A stretch of 64,000 nt of DNA from Streptomyces sp. NBC_01803 (GCF_035917415.1 NZ_CP109073.1:4076501-4140500); one strand, 5' to 3'; shown: positions 9,048-17,403, numbered from the stretch's first letter. The notes: a model not told the origin generated them from the letters alone. A program made the numbers and translations.

Positions 9048-9393
9048 CCGTCGCGCCCGCCGTCGCGCGGCCGTCGCGCCGCTGACCCGGCGCTGTCCCG
9101 GCGCCGTCGCGCCGCCGTCGCGCGGCCGTCGCGCTGCCGTCGCGCGCCCGCCGTCCCGGCGCTGTCCCGGCGCCGTCGCGCTGCCGTCGCGCGGCCGTCG
9201 CGCGGCCGTCCCACCGCTGTCCTGCCGCCGTCCCGGCGCTGTCCCGGCGCCGTCGCGCTGCCGTCGCGCTGCCGTCGCGCCCGCCGTCCCACCGCTGTCC
9301 TGCCGCCGTCCCGGCGCCGTCGCGCGGCCGTCGCGCCCGCCGTCCCACCGCTGTCCTGCCGCCGTCCCGGTGCCGTCGCGCGGCCGACCCGCC
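9048..9393. repeat. 11-bp tandem repeat array (minisatellite, about 31 units)
   Basis: Starting 8 bp after the adnA stop, the sequence can be cut almost entirely into 11-mers of the form CYGTCnCnnYG: for example CCGTCGCGCGG at 9060, CCGTCGCGCTG at 9126, CCGTCCCGGCG at 9151 and CTGTCCCGGCG at 9162. A few units have 12 or 14 bp through an added C or GCC (9048, 9137, 9272, 9328). A three-unit composite, CCGTCCCACCG then CTGTCCTGCCG then CCGTCCCGG(C/T)G, recurs at 9206, 9284 and 9340, so the array has grown by duplication of larger blocks. There are no unique spacers and no palindromic repeat, so it is not a CRISPR. The last recognisable unit is degenerate and ends near 9393. Confidence 0.93.
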
Positions 9394-9856
9394 CGAGCCG
9401 AGTGCCGATCCGGCATCCCGGGGCGTGCGACGCCGTGGTGACACCGCGCCTTCCGGCGGCCCCCGGGTCGGTCCGGTGCCGGGCACGTGGGAGCGGCCCC
9501 CGGACCTCGGGGGACACGGGCGTGCCCTCGGACACGATGCGGCCGGCGGGCGCGGGCCATGGGCGCCGTCGCGTCGTGGTCGCGGAGGGCGGGGAGCCCG
9601 GACGTAAGGGCGTAAGGCGTAAGGACGGTGAGGCCCGAAGAGGGGCCCGGGCGCGGAGGAGAGCGCGGCCGGCCGCCGCTCGATCGGTCGGGTGACGCGC
9701 CCGCCGGGGGCCCGGGGACGGCCCGGCCACGAGGCTGGCCCGCCGACGCCGTCACGCCGACGCCGTCACGCCGACGCCGGCGCACCCGTGTGCCGCGACA
9801 GGGCCGTTCGGCGTGGGGCGCGCGGGCGGTGGGGCGTGGGTGTCCGACCCGGCGGC

Positions 9857-9862
9857 TAGTCT
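9857..9862 (+). promoter_or_regulatory. Probable -10 element of adnB (leaderless)
   Basis: TAGTCT lies 7 bp before the GTG at 9870. Spacing like this between a TAnnnT hexamer and a start codon is characteristic of leaderless transcripts in actinobacteria, and no Shine-Dalgarno sequence precedes the GTG. It supports 9870 as the true adnB start. Confidence 0.5.
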
Positions 9863-9869
9863 CACTCGG

Positions 9870-12800
9870 GTGCCCGCTCGACTCAGCCGTCCCGAGGAGC
9901 TCAGGGAGCTGCTCGGGATCCCGTTCACTCCGGAGCAGTTGGCGTGTATCACCGCGCCGCCCGCTCCGCAGGCGATCGTGGCCGGGGCCGGGTCGGGGAA
10001 GACCACCGTCATGGCGGCCCGCGTCGTGTGGCTCACCGGCACCGGGCAGGCCGCGCCGGAGCAGGTGCTCGGGCTCACGTTCACCAACAAGGCCGCGGGC
10101 GAGCTTTCGGAGCGCGTGCGCAAGGCCCTGGCCCGGGCGGGGGTCGACGGGTCCGAGGACGGCGAGCCGCAGATCTCCACCTACCACTCCTTCGCCGGGC
10201 GGCTGCTCGCCGAGCACGGGCTGCGGCTCGGCGTCGAGCCCGCCGCGCGGCTGCTGGCCGACGCCGGGCGCTTCCAGCTCGCCGCCGAGGTGCTGCGGGC
10301 CGCGCCCGCCGACTTCGAGCCGCCGAGCGCCTCGTTCACCACGCTCGTCACCGATCTCATCGCGCTCGACGGCGAGCTGGCCGAGCACTTGGTCACCCCC
10401 GAGCGGCTGCGCGCTTTCGACGCCGGACTCCTGGCCGAGCTGGAGCACGCCGCCCTGACCAACGCCGACCTCCGCCTCATCCCCGAAGCCGCCCGCGGCC
10501 GGGGCCAGTTGCTCACGCTGGTCGAGGAGTACCGGGCCCGCAAGCGCGGCCGGGACCTGGTCGACTTCGGCGACCAGATGTCCCTGGCCGCCACCCTGGC
10601 CCGCGACATCCCCGAGGTCGGCCGGGCGCTGCGCGAGCAGTTCACCGTCGTCCTGCTCGACGAGTACCAGGACACCTCCGTGGCCCAGCGGGTTCTGCTC
10701 GCCGGGCTGTTCGGCGGCGGCACCGGGCACGCCGTGACCGCCGTGGGCGACCCCTGCCAGGCCATCTACGGTTGGCGCGGCGCCTCGGTGGCCAACCTGG
10801 ACGACTTCCCCGAGCACTTCCCGCACCGCGACGGCACCCCGGCCCGGCGTGACAGCCTCAGCGAGAACCGCCGCAGCGGCGGCCGGCTCCTCGCCCTGGC
10901 CAACGAACTGGCCGCCCCGCTCCGCGAGCGCCACCCGGCCGTCGTGCCGCTCCGCCCCGCCGAGGGCGCCGAGCTGGCCGGGCGGGTGCGCTGCGCCCTG
11001 CTGCCCACCCACGCCGAGGAGCTGGAGTGGCTGGCCGACTCCGTCGCCCACCTCGTCGGCACCGGCACCCCGCCCGGCGAGATCGCCGTCCTGTGTCGCA
11101 CGGCGGGCGACTTCCCCGAGATCCAGCGCGCGCTGGTCGCCCGTGACGTGCCGGTCGAGGTCGTCGGCCTGTCCGGGCTGCTGCATCTGCCGGAGGTGGC
11201 CGACCTCGTCGCCGTCTGCCAGGTGCTGGCCGACCCCACGGCCAACGCCGCCCTCGTCCGGCTGCTCGCCGGACCGCGCTGGCGGATCGGCCCGCGCGAT
11301 CTGGCCCTGCTCGGCCGCCGCGCCCGCCTGCTGGTGCGCCGCGCCGATCCGGCCGAGGGCACGGAGCCGCTGGCCGCCGCCGTCGAGGGCACCGACCCGG
11401 CCGAGATCACCTCGCTGGCGGACGCGCTGGACACGTTCGTCGAGGGCGGCGGGGGCGAGCCGGACGACGGCCTGCCGTTCTCGGCGGCGGCGCGGGTGCG
11501 GTTCGCGCACCTGGCCGCCGAGATCCGCGAGCTGCGGCGTGCGCTCGGCGATCCGCTGATGGACGTGCTGCACCGGGTGCTGGCCGCCACCGGCCTGGAG
11601 GTGGAGCTGTCCGCGTCGCCGCGGGCGCTGGCCGCCAGGCGGCGCGAGACGCTGAGCGCGTTCCTCGACGTGGCCGCCGGCTTCGCGGCCGGGCGGGCCG
11701 GCACGGCCGTGGACGGTGAGGCGACGCTGCCGGCGTTCCTCGCGTTCCTGCGCGCCGCCGCTCAGTACGACCGGGGCCTGGACGGCTCGCTGCCCGGCGG
11801 CGAGAACACGGTGAAGGTGCTGACCGCCCACAAGGCCAAGGGGCTGGAGTGGGACGTGGTGGTGGTGCCGGGGCTGTGCGCAGACTCCTTCCCCGCCAAG
11901 GGCTCCCGCGACTCCTGGCTGCGGCACGCCAGGGCGCTGCCGCGGTCGCTGCGCGGCGACGCCGGGACGCTGCCCGGCATCGAGGAGTGGACGGCGGCGG
12001 CGTACAAGGAGCACGTCGCGGCCGTGACCGGCCACCAGCGGCTGGAGGAGCTGCGGCTCGGCTATGTGACGTTCACCCGGCCGCGTTCGCTGCTGTTCGG
12101 CTCCGGGCACTGGTGGGGGCCGAGTCAGAAGAAGCGGCGCGGCCCGTCGCCGTTCCTGGAGGCGCTGCGCGCCCACTGCGAGGCCGACCCGGCGCACGGC
12201 GAGGTCGAGCGGTGGGCCGAGGCGCCGGGCGACGACGAGGAGAACCCGGCGCTGGCCGGCGCGCGGGAGCACTCCTGGCCGCTGCCGCTGGACGAGGTGG
12301 CGCTGGCCCGCCGCCGGGAGGCCGCGGCCGCGGTGCTGGCGCGGCTGCGGGGCGTCGTGCCGTCGCCCCGGGAGGAGGCCGTGGACGCCGCGGCCGTCGC
12401 ACAGGATGTCGCACAGGCCGTCGCACAGGACGTCGCGGATGTCGGGGATCTCACACTCACCCCGGAGGAGCAGCGGGCGGTGGCCTCCTGGGACCGGGAC
12501 CTGACCGCGCTGGCGGGCGAGCTGCGGCAGGCCAGGGCGGCGGTCCGGGATGTCGAGCTGCCACTCTCGCTGTCCGCCTCGCAGGTGCAGCGCCTCGCCG
12601 CCGATCCGGAGGGTTTCGCCCGCGAGCTGGCCCGCCCCATGCCGCGCCCCCCGCAGCCGGCCGCGCGGCGCGGAACGCGCTTCCACGCCTGGGTCGAGTC
12701 GCGGTTCGAGGCGCTGCCGCTGCCCATGCTGGGTCTGGACGAGCTGCCGGGCGGCGATCCGAAGGAGGACGCCGAGATCCGCGACGAGCGTGAACTCGCC

Positions 12801-13172
12801 GCGTTGAAGGAGGCGTTCAGCCGCACGCCGTACGCGACACGGACGCCGTACCGGGTGGAGGCGCCGTTCCGCGTCCAGCTCGCCGGGCGCGTGATCCGGG
12901 GCCGCATCGACGCCGTGTACCGGACGGCCACCGGTGGCTTCGACATCATCGACTGGAAGACCGCCCGCCGCCAGGACGCCGATCCGCTCCAGCTGGCGAT
13001 CTACCGGGTGGCGTGGGCGGAGCGGCACGGCCTGCCGCTGTCGGCGGTGAGCGCGGCGTTCCTCTACGTCCGCAGCGGCGAGCTCGTCCGCCCCACGGTG
13101 CTGCCCGGACGGCGCGGTCTGGAGCGTCTGCTGCTGGGGGAGGACTCCTGGGAGCCGAACGACCCCGGTTAG
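9870..13172 (+). CDS. adnB: AdnB: helicase-nuclease subunit of the AdnAB complex
   Basis: This is the second AdnAB subunit, about 1100 residues from GTG 9870 (an upstream in-frame ATG at 9813 would add 19 poorly conserved residues). Walker A is GAGSGKTT (39-46), motif II LLDEYQDTSV is near 262, QAIYGWRGASVANLDDFP follows, and LTAHKAKGLEWDVVVVPG is near 650. The C-terminal RecB-type nuclease shows RGRIDAVYR, GFDIIDWKTARR near 1027 and QLAIYRVAWAE. Unlike AdnA, it has no C-terminal cysteine cluster. Residues 843-860 are an Ala/Val/Gln/Asp repeat encoded by a 15-bp direct repeat. nudC starts 10 bp after the stop, so the two are probably co-transcribed. AdnB is the main translocating motor in mycobacterial AdnAB. 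Confidence 0.92.
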   Translation: MPARLSRPEELRELLGIPFTPEQLACITAPPAPQAIVAGAGSGKTTVMAARVVWLTGTGQAAPEQVLGLTFTNKAAGELSERVRKALARAGVDGSEDGEPQISTYHSFAGRLLAEHGLRLGVEPAARLLADAGRFQLAAEVLRAAPADFEPPSASFTTLVTDLIALDGELAEHLVTPERLRAFDAGLLAELEHAALTNADLRLIPEAARGRGQLLTLVEEYRARKRGRDLVDFGDQMSLAATLARDIPEVGRALREQFTVVLLDEYQDTSVAQRVLLAGLFGGGTGHAVTAVGDPCQAIYGWRGASVANLDDFPEHFPHRDGTPARRDSLSENRRSGGRLLALANELAAPLRERHPAVVPLRPAEGAELAGRVRCALLPTHAEELEWLADSVAHLVGTGTPPGEIAVLCRTAGDFPEIQRALVARDVPVEVVGLSGLLHLPEVADLVAVCQVLADPTANAALVRLLAGPRWRIGPRDLALLGRRARLLVRRADPAEGTEPLAAAVEGTDPAEITSLADALDTFVEGGGGEPDDGLPFSAAARVRFAHLAAEIRELRRALGDPLMDVLHRVLAATGLEVELSASPRALAARRRETLSAFLDVAAGFAAGRAGTAVDGEATLPAFLAFLRAAAQYDRGLDGSLPGGENTVKVLTAHKAKGLEWDVVVVPGLCADSFPAKGSRDSWLRHARALPRSLRGDAGTLPGIEEWTAAAYKEHVAAVTGHQRLEELRLGYVTFTRPRSLLFGSGHWWGPSQKKRRGPSPFLEALRAHCEADPAHGEVERWAEAPGDDEENPALAGAREHSWPLPLDEVALARRREAAAAVLARLRGVVPSPREEAVDAAAVAQDVAQAVAQDVADVGDLTLTPEEQRAVASWDRDLTALAGELRQARAAVRDVELPLSLSASQVQRLAADPEGFARELARPMPRPPQPAARRGTRFHAWVESRFEALPLPMLGLDELPGGDPKEDAEIRDERELAALKEAFSRTPYATRTPYRVEAPFRVQLAGRVIRGRIDAVYRTATGGFDIIDWKTARRQDADPLQLAIYRVAWAERHGLPLSAVSAAFLYVRSGELVRPTVLPGRRGLERLLLGEDSWEPNDPG
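12396..12442 (+). repeat. 15-bp in-frame direct repeat inside adnB
   Basis: GTCGCACAGGaygTC-type units recur three times and encode a run of VAQ(D/A) residues at about 843-857 of AdnB. The repeat keeps the reading frame and lies in the linker between the motor and nuclease domains, so it is likely a tolerated length polymorphism. Confidence 0.7.
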
Positions 13173-13182
13173 GCTCTTACCC

Positions 13183-14130
13183 ATGCGTCCCACCCCGGCA
13201 TCCTCGGACAACGCCGTCCAGCCGATCCCGCTCACCGGCACCGGTGGCATCGACCGTGGCGCGGGTCACCGTCTCGACGAGGCGTGGCTGGCGGCGGCGT
13301 GGAGCCATCCGACGACCCGGGTGTTCGTGGTCTCGGGCGGCCAGGCGCTGATCGAGGAGACCGACGGCGGCCGGACCGAGCTGGTCATGATGCCGTCGTT
13401 CGAGGCGCCGCTGACCGAGGCCCACCGGTACTTCCTGGGCACGGACCCCGACGGGGTGCGGTATTTCGCGCTGCAGAAGGACAGCCTGCCGGGGCGGATG
13501 GACGACGTGGCCAGGCCCGCCGGGCTGCGGGAGGCGGCGGCGCTGCTGTCGGAGCGGGACAACGAGCTGCTGGTGCACGCCGTCGCCCTGGAGAACTGGC
13601 AGCGGCTGCACCGGTTCTGCTCGCGCTGCGGCGAGCGGACGGTGATCGCGGCGGCCGGACACATCCGGCGCTGCCAGGCGTGCGGCGCGGAGCACTACCC
13701 GCGCACCGACCCGGCGGTGATCATGCTGGTCGTGGACGAGGACGACCGGGCGCTGCTCGGGCGGCAGGTGCACTGGCCCAAGGGGCTCTTCTCCACCCTC
13801 GCGGGATTCGTGGAGCCGGGTGAGTCGATAGAGCAGGCGGTGATCCGTGAGGTCGCCGAGGAGGTCGGTGTCACGGTCGGCGAGGTCGCCTATGTCACCA
13901 GCCAGCCGTGGCCTTTCCCGTCCAGTCTGATGCTGGGCTTCGTGGCGCGCGCCACCACCACCGAACTGCGGGCGGACGGCGACGAGATCGAGGAGGCCCG
14001 CTGGTTCTCCCGGGACGACCTGCGGGCGGCGGTGGAGTCCGGCGAGGTGCTGGCGCCCTCGGGGATCTCCATCGCCGCCCACCTGGTCGAGCAGTGGTAC
14101 GGCAAGCCGCTGGGGCCCACGGCCTGGTGA
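13183..14130 (+). CDS. nudC: NAD+ diphosphatase / RNA decapping Nudix hydrolase NudC
   Basis: The 315-residue protein hydrolyses NAD(H) to NMN(H) and AMP, and NudC enzymes also remove NAD caps from RNA. A zinc ribbon starts near residue 145 (FCSRCGER, then RRCQACGAEHYPR). The Nudix box follows at about 207-229 (GFVEPGESIEQAVIREVAEE) with the glutamates intact. The NADH-specific SQPWPFPSSLMLG motif is about 15 residues after it and separates NudC from other Nudix enzymes. The ATG lies 10 bp after adnB. In mycobacteria the same gene (Rv3199c) follows the AdnAB locus. Confidence 0.95.
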   Translation: MRPTPASSDNAVQPIPLTGTGGIDRGAGHRLDEAWLAAAWSHPTTRVFVVSGGQALIEETDGGRTELVMMPSFEAPLTEAHRYFLGTDPDGVRYFALQKDSLPGRMDDVARPAGLREAAALLSERDNELLVHAVALENWQRLHRFCSRCGERTVIAAAGHIRRCQACGAEHYPRTDPAVIMLVVDEDDRALLGRQVHWPKGLFSTLAGFVEPGESIEQAVIREVAEEVGVTVGEVAYVTSQPWPFPSSLMLGFVARATTTELRADGDEIEEARWFSRDDLRAAVESGEVLAPSGISIAAHLVEQWYGKPLGPTAW

Positions 14131-14172
14131 CCGCGTGCCCGCTCGCGTCCGCCGCGCCCGCGGCGGCCCGGC

Positions 14173-14430
14173 TCAGGCGGCCAGCGCCCGCTTGACGTCG
14201 ATCAGCGACGGGTTGGTCATGGTGACCTCGCCCGCGCCGCTGCCGGGGGCGATGACGACCGTGGGCACCGTGCGGTTGCCGTTGTTCGCCTTCTCCACCA
14301 GGGCGATGGCCGTCGGGTCCTGCTCGATGTCGATCTCCGTGTAGGTGATGCCCTCACGCTCGAACTGGCTCTTGAGCCGGCGGCAGTAGCCACACCAGGT
14401 CGTGCTGTACATCGTCACGGTGCCCTGCAT
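14173..14430 (-). CDS. mrx1: Mycoredoxin Mrx1 (mycothiol-dependent glutaredoxin)
   Basis: This 85-residue thioredoxin-fold protein reduces mycothiol mixed disulfides in actinobacteria. The active site is WCGYC (Cys13 and Cys16), and the cis-Pro motif is NRTVPTVVI. I place the start at ATG 14430 because AGGAG lies 9 bp before it; an in-frame ATG at 14448 would add six residues including that ribosome-binding site. It is convergent with nudC and divergent from uvrD2. The mycobacterial counterpart, Rv3198A, occupies the same place between nudC and uvrD2. Confidence 0.92.
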   Translation of the reverse strand: MQGTVTMYSTTWCGYCRRLKSQFEREGITYTEIDIEQDPTAIALVEKANNGNRTVPTVVIAPGSGAGEVTMTNPSLIDVKRALAA

Positions 14431-14592
14431 CGTCCCGCGCTCCTTCATGTCGTCCGTGTCGTCCGAGTCGTTGACGCCGGGGCGTCCTCGCTCAGTCCCG
14501 CGTCAGCAGAACACGCGGCGCGGTATGAGTAATCCCGCCCGGCTGTGGACGACCCGACCCACCCGGCTTCCGGGACCTGGCAGCATGGCCGG

Positions 14593-16809
14593 GTGACATC
14601 AGTAACGCGGCCCACTCCGTTCCCACCCGTGCCGGACTCGGCGGACGCCGTGCTGGAAGGGCTCGACCCCGAGCAGCGCGCCGTGGCCACCACCCTGCGC
14701 GGGCCGGTGTGCGTGCTGGCCGGCGCCGGGACGGGCAAGACGCGCGCCATCACGCACCGGATCGCGTACGGCGTGCTGGCCGGGGTGTTCCAGCCGGCCA
14801 CGGTGCTGGCCGTCACGTTCACGCAGCGGGCGGCGGGGGAGATGCGCGGCCGGCTGCGGCAGCTCGGCGCGGGCGGGGTGCAGACCCGGACGTTCCACTC
14901 GGCGGCGCTGCGGCAGCTGCACTATTTCTGGCCCAAGGCGGTGGGCGGTGAGCCGCCCCGGCTGCTGGAGCGCAAGGTCACGCTGGTCGCGGAGGCCGCC
15001 GCGCGCAGCCGCATCCGGCTGGAGCGGCTGGAGCTGCGGGATGTCACGGGCGAGATCGAGTGGGCCAAGGTGACGCAGACCACGCCGGAGGACTATCCGG
15101 CGGCGCTCGCCAAGTCCGGCCGCGAGGCGCCGCGCGACCCGGCCGAGACCCGCCGGATCTACGCGACGTACGAGCAGCTCAAGCAGGACCGGGGGGCGAT
15201 CGACTTCGAGGACGTGCTGCTGCTGACCGTCGGCATCCTCCAGGACCGGTCGGACATCGCCGAGACGGTCCGCCGCCAGTACCAGCACTTCACCGTCGAC
15301 GAGTATCAGGACGTCAGCCCGCTCCAGCAGCGGCTGCTGGACTTGTGGCTGGGCGAGCGGGACAGCCTGTGCGTGGTGGGCGACGCCAGCCAGACGATCT
15401 ACTCGTTCACCGGGGCCACCCCCGACCACCTGCTGAACTTCCGGGCCAGGCACCCGGAGGCGACGCTCGTCAAGCTCGTGCGGGACTACCGCTCGACGCC
15501 GCAGGTCGTCCACCTGGCCAACGGTCTGCTGGCGCAGGCGCGCGGCCGGGCCGCCGAGCACCGGCTGGAGCTGGTCTCGCAGCGGCCGGCCGGGCCCGAG
15601 CCGGACTTCTCCGAGCACGCGGACGAGCCGGCGGAGGCCGAGGCCACCGCGCGGCGGATCCGGGAGTTGCTCACGCCGGTGGCGGAGGGCGGCGCGGGCG
15701 TCCCGGCCAGCGAGATCGCCGTGCTGTACCGGGTGAACGCGCAGTCGGAGATCTACGAGCAGGCGCTCGCCGACGCCGGGGTGCCCTATCAGCTGCGCGG
15801 AGCCGAGCGGTTCTTCGAGCGGCCGGAGATCCGGCAAGCCGGGCTGGCGCTGCGCGGCGCGGCCAGGGCCGGGGGGAACGACAGCGCGCTCCTGGACGCC
15901 GACGGCCTGGCCGGGCAGGTGGGCGCGGTGCTCGGCAGCACGGGCTGGACGCCGGAGCCGCCCGCGGGGTCGGGCGCGGTGCGGGACCGGTGGGAGTCGC
16001 TGCGGGCGCTGGTGCGGCTCGCGGAGGACTTCCAGCGGGCCACCCCGGACGCGACGCTGGCCGCCTTCGTGGCCGAGCTGGAGGAGCGGGCCGCCGCCCA
16101 GCACGCGCCGACCGTCGAGGGCGTCACCCTGGCCTCGCTGCACACCGCCAAGGGCCTGGAGTGGGACGCGGTGTTCCTGGTCGGGCTGACCGACGGCATG
16201 CTGCCGATCACCTATGCCAAGACGCCCGAGCAGGTGGAGGAGGAGCGTCGGCTGCTGTATGTGGGCGTCACCCGCGCGCGGTCGTATCTGATGCTGTCGT
16301 GGGCGCTGGCGCGTTCGCCGGGCGGCCGGGCCGGGCGGCGGCCCAGCCGCTTCCTGGACGGGCTGCGGCCGGGATCCGGCCCGGCCGGATCCCGGGCCGC
16401 GGGCGGCGGCGGGAGCGTCGAGCGCGGCGGCGGGTCCCGGGGGCGCAAGCCGCGCGGGCCGGTGCCGTGCCGGGTGTGCGGGCGGACGCTGACCGAGGCG
16501 GCCGAGATCAAGCTGCGGCGCTGCGCGGACTGCCCGTCGGCGATGGACGAGGAGCTGTACGAGCGGCTGCGCGAGTGGCGCGTGGAGCGGGCCAAGGAGC
16601 TGGGCAGACCGGCCTACGCGGTGTTCACCGATGTGACGCTGATGGCCATCGCGGAAAACATGCCCGGCGGCGAGGGTGAGTTGGCCGGGATCTCAGGTGT
16701 GGGGCCGCACAAGCTGCGGCAGTTCGGCGCCGATGTGCTGGCCCTGTGCGCCGGCGAGCCGGTCCCGGCGGCCGACTCCCAACTCCCGGAAGTTTCCCCG
16801 GAAAAATAG
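14593..16809 (+). CDS. uvrD2: ATP-dependent DNA helicase UvrD2
   Basis: This SF1A 3'-5' helicase is 738 residues from GTG 14593; an in-frame ATG at 14545 would add 16 residues. Walker A is GAGTGKT (44-50), motif II is VDEYQDVSPLQ near 236, and ASLHTAKGLEWDAVFLVG is near 514. The C-terminal third is what makes it UvrD2 rather than UvrD1: a tetracysteine motif (CRVCG near 626, CADC near 645) followed by an HRDC domain at about 660-730 ending in SGVGPHKLRQFG. UvrD2 is essential in mycobacteria. The last codons overlap the whiB7 promoter: its TAG stop lies inside the AT-rich element upstream of the -35. Confidence 0.94.
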   Translation: MTSVTRPTPFPPVPDSADAVLEGLDPEQRAVATTLRGPVCVLAGAGTGKTRAITHRIAYGVLAGVFQPATVLAVTFTQRAAGEMRGRLRQLGAGGVQTRTFHSAALRQLHYFWPKAVGGEPPRLLERKVTLVAEAAARSRIRLERLELRDVTGEIEWAKVTQTTPEDYPAALAKSGREAPRDPAETRRIYATYEQLKQDRGAIDFEDVLLLTVGILQDRSDIAETVRRQYQHFTVDEYQDVSPLQQRLLDLWLGERDSLCVVGDASQTIYSFTGATPDHLLNFRARHPEATLVKLVRDYRSTPQVVHLANGLLAQARGRAAEHRLELVSQRPAGPEPDFSEHADEPAEAEATARRIRELLTPVAEGGAGVPASEIAVLYRVNAQSEIYEQALADAGVPYQLRGAERFFERPEIRQAGLALRGAARAGGNDSALLDADGLAGQVGAVLGSTGWTPEPPAGSGAVRDRWESLRALVRLAEDFQRATPDATLAAFVAELEERAAAQHAPTVEGVTLASLHTAKGLEWDAVFLVGLTDGMLPITYAKTPEQVEEERRLLYVGVTRARSYLMLSWALARSPGGRAGRRPSRFLDGLRPGSGPAGSRAAGGGGSVERGGGSRGRKPRGPVPCRVCGRTLTEAAEIKLRRCADCPSAMDEELYERLREWRVERAKELGRPAYAVFTDVTLMAIAENMPGGEGELAGISGVGPHKLRQFGADVLALCAGEPVPAADSQLPEVSPEK

Positions 16810-16840
16810 TTTGCGCGTGCCGGAGACCACCGCATAGCGT
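16802..16840 (+). promoter_or_regulatory. whiB7/wblC promoter with AT-rich WhiB7-type activator element
   Basis: A -35-like TTGCGC (16811-16816) and a -10 TAGCGT (16835-16840) are separated by 18 bp. The run AAAAAT at 16802-16807 lies three bases upstream of the -35. In mycobacteria and Streptomyces, WhiB7/WblC activates its own promoter by touching a short AT-rich element at just this place through its AT-hook. The element stands out in this very GC-rich sequence, and overlaps the uvrD2 stop codon. Confidence 0.65.
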
Positions 16841-16955
16841 TCTGCACATGGCGCCGGGGAGGGTTCCCCTTCCCTCGGAGCCATGCTGTACTGATGTGTA
16901 CTACTTGGGCAGGAGAATTCCTTCCCACCGAGACACCGTAGAGGAGGCGAGACCC

Positions 16956-17276
16956 GTGGCCATTTTCATCATGAGCAAACTGACCGGCCTTGGGTCCGTC
17001 AGCCTCTGCATGCCCGGTGGCGTTCGCCTGTCGGGCACCGGTGTGTCCGGTGCCACGGCCGCGCGCCCGGCGACCCTCGCGACGCGCGAGGCGTCCGTCA
17101 GCGAGCGACCGACGCAGGCGCCCACGGCAGCGGTAGTGGCAGCGGCACCCAGCGGTGCCTATGTCCCCGTCACCAATGTCGCCGGCGCCGGCCACCAGAT
17201 CTTTGGACAGCAGAAGACGCAGCTTCACACGATGTGGGCCCTCCGCGGGCTCAATCCCCGGAGTGATCCAGCCTGA
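16956..17276 (+). CDS. Leader ORF (uORF) of whiB7/wblC
   Basis: A GTG at 16956 with a near-perfect GAGGAGG eight bases upstream opens a 106-codon frame that ends 27 bp before the attenuator hairpin. The product starts VAIFIMSKLTGLGSVSLCMP, then becomes Ala/Thr/Pro/Val-rich, and ends LRGLNPRSDPA; it matches no enzyme family that I know. An in-frame ATG upstream (16848) lacks a good ribosome-binding site. whiB7-type genes in actinobacteria carry translated leaders whose ribosome stalling in the presence of antibiotics prevents formation of the terminator. Position, strong ribosome-binding site and the hairpin that follows support this role; whether the peptide sequence itself matters is unknown. 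Confidence 0.75.
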   Translation: MAIFIMSKLTGLGSVSLCMPGGVRLSGTGVSGATAARPATLATREASVSERPTQAPTAAVVAAAPSGAYVPVTNVAGAGHQIFGQQKTQLHTMWALRGLNPRSDPA

Positions 17277-17302
17277 TCGGCGAGATCAGGTCGGCACCTT
17301 CC

Positions 17303-17346
17303 AGGGCCGCGGAACCCACACAGGGATCCGCGGCCCTTCTGTTTTT
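17303..17346 (+). terminator. Intrinsic terminator/attenuator in the whiB7 leader
   Basis: AGGGCCGCGGA (17303-17313) pairs perfectly with TCCGCGGCCCT (17327-17337), leaving a 13-nt loop, and is followed by TCTGTTTTTG. This is the best U-tract terminator in the window. It lies between the leader ORF and whiB7, so by default it should stop transcription before the regulator gene. It fits ribosome-mediated attenuation released by translation inhibitors. Confidence 0.9.
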
Positions 17347-17403
17347 GCCAGCCAGCCGGCCACCAGCCGGGCAGACCGACAACCACGACACGAGGACCAG
17401 ACC

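Larger units (their letters stand above)
9041..9869. other. Unusually long adnA-adnB intergenic region without a supported gene
   Basis: These 829 bp separate two subunits of one complex that are usually close together. The first 350 bp is an 11-bp tandem array (see separate entry). The rest holds short repeats: three copies of CGTAAGG at about 9603-9624, and a 14-bp unit (GCCGACGCCGTCAC) repeated near 9743-9775. Open frames exist on both strands, but they come from the repeat composition, have Arg/Ala/Gly/Pro-rich translations and no recognisable motif, and I do not call any of them a gene. The last 20 bp contain the probable adnB -10 element. Confidence 0.6.

Noticed and set aside
9048..9393. 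Minisatellite read as a CRISPR array or as a coding repeat protein
   Set aside because: There are no unique spacers and no cas genes. The 11-bp period is not a multiple of 3, so a coding repeat would change frame each unit, and indel units disturb it further.
8952..13250. Long minus-strand open frame across adnB and the minisatellite
   Set aside because: It is antisense to a confident UvrD-family gene and gains its length from the stop-free 11-bp repeats. No domain is seen.
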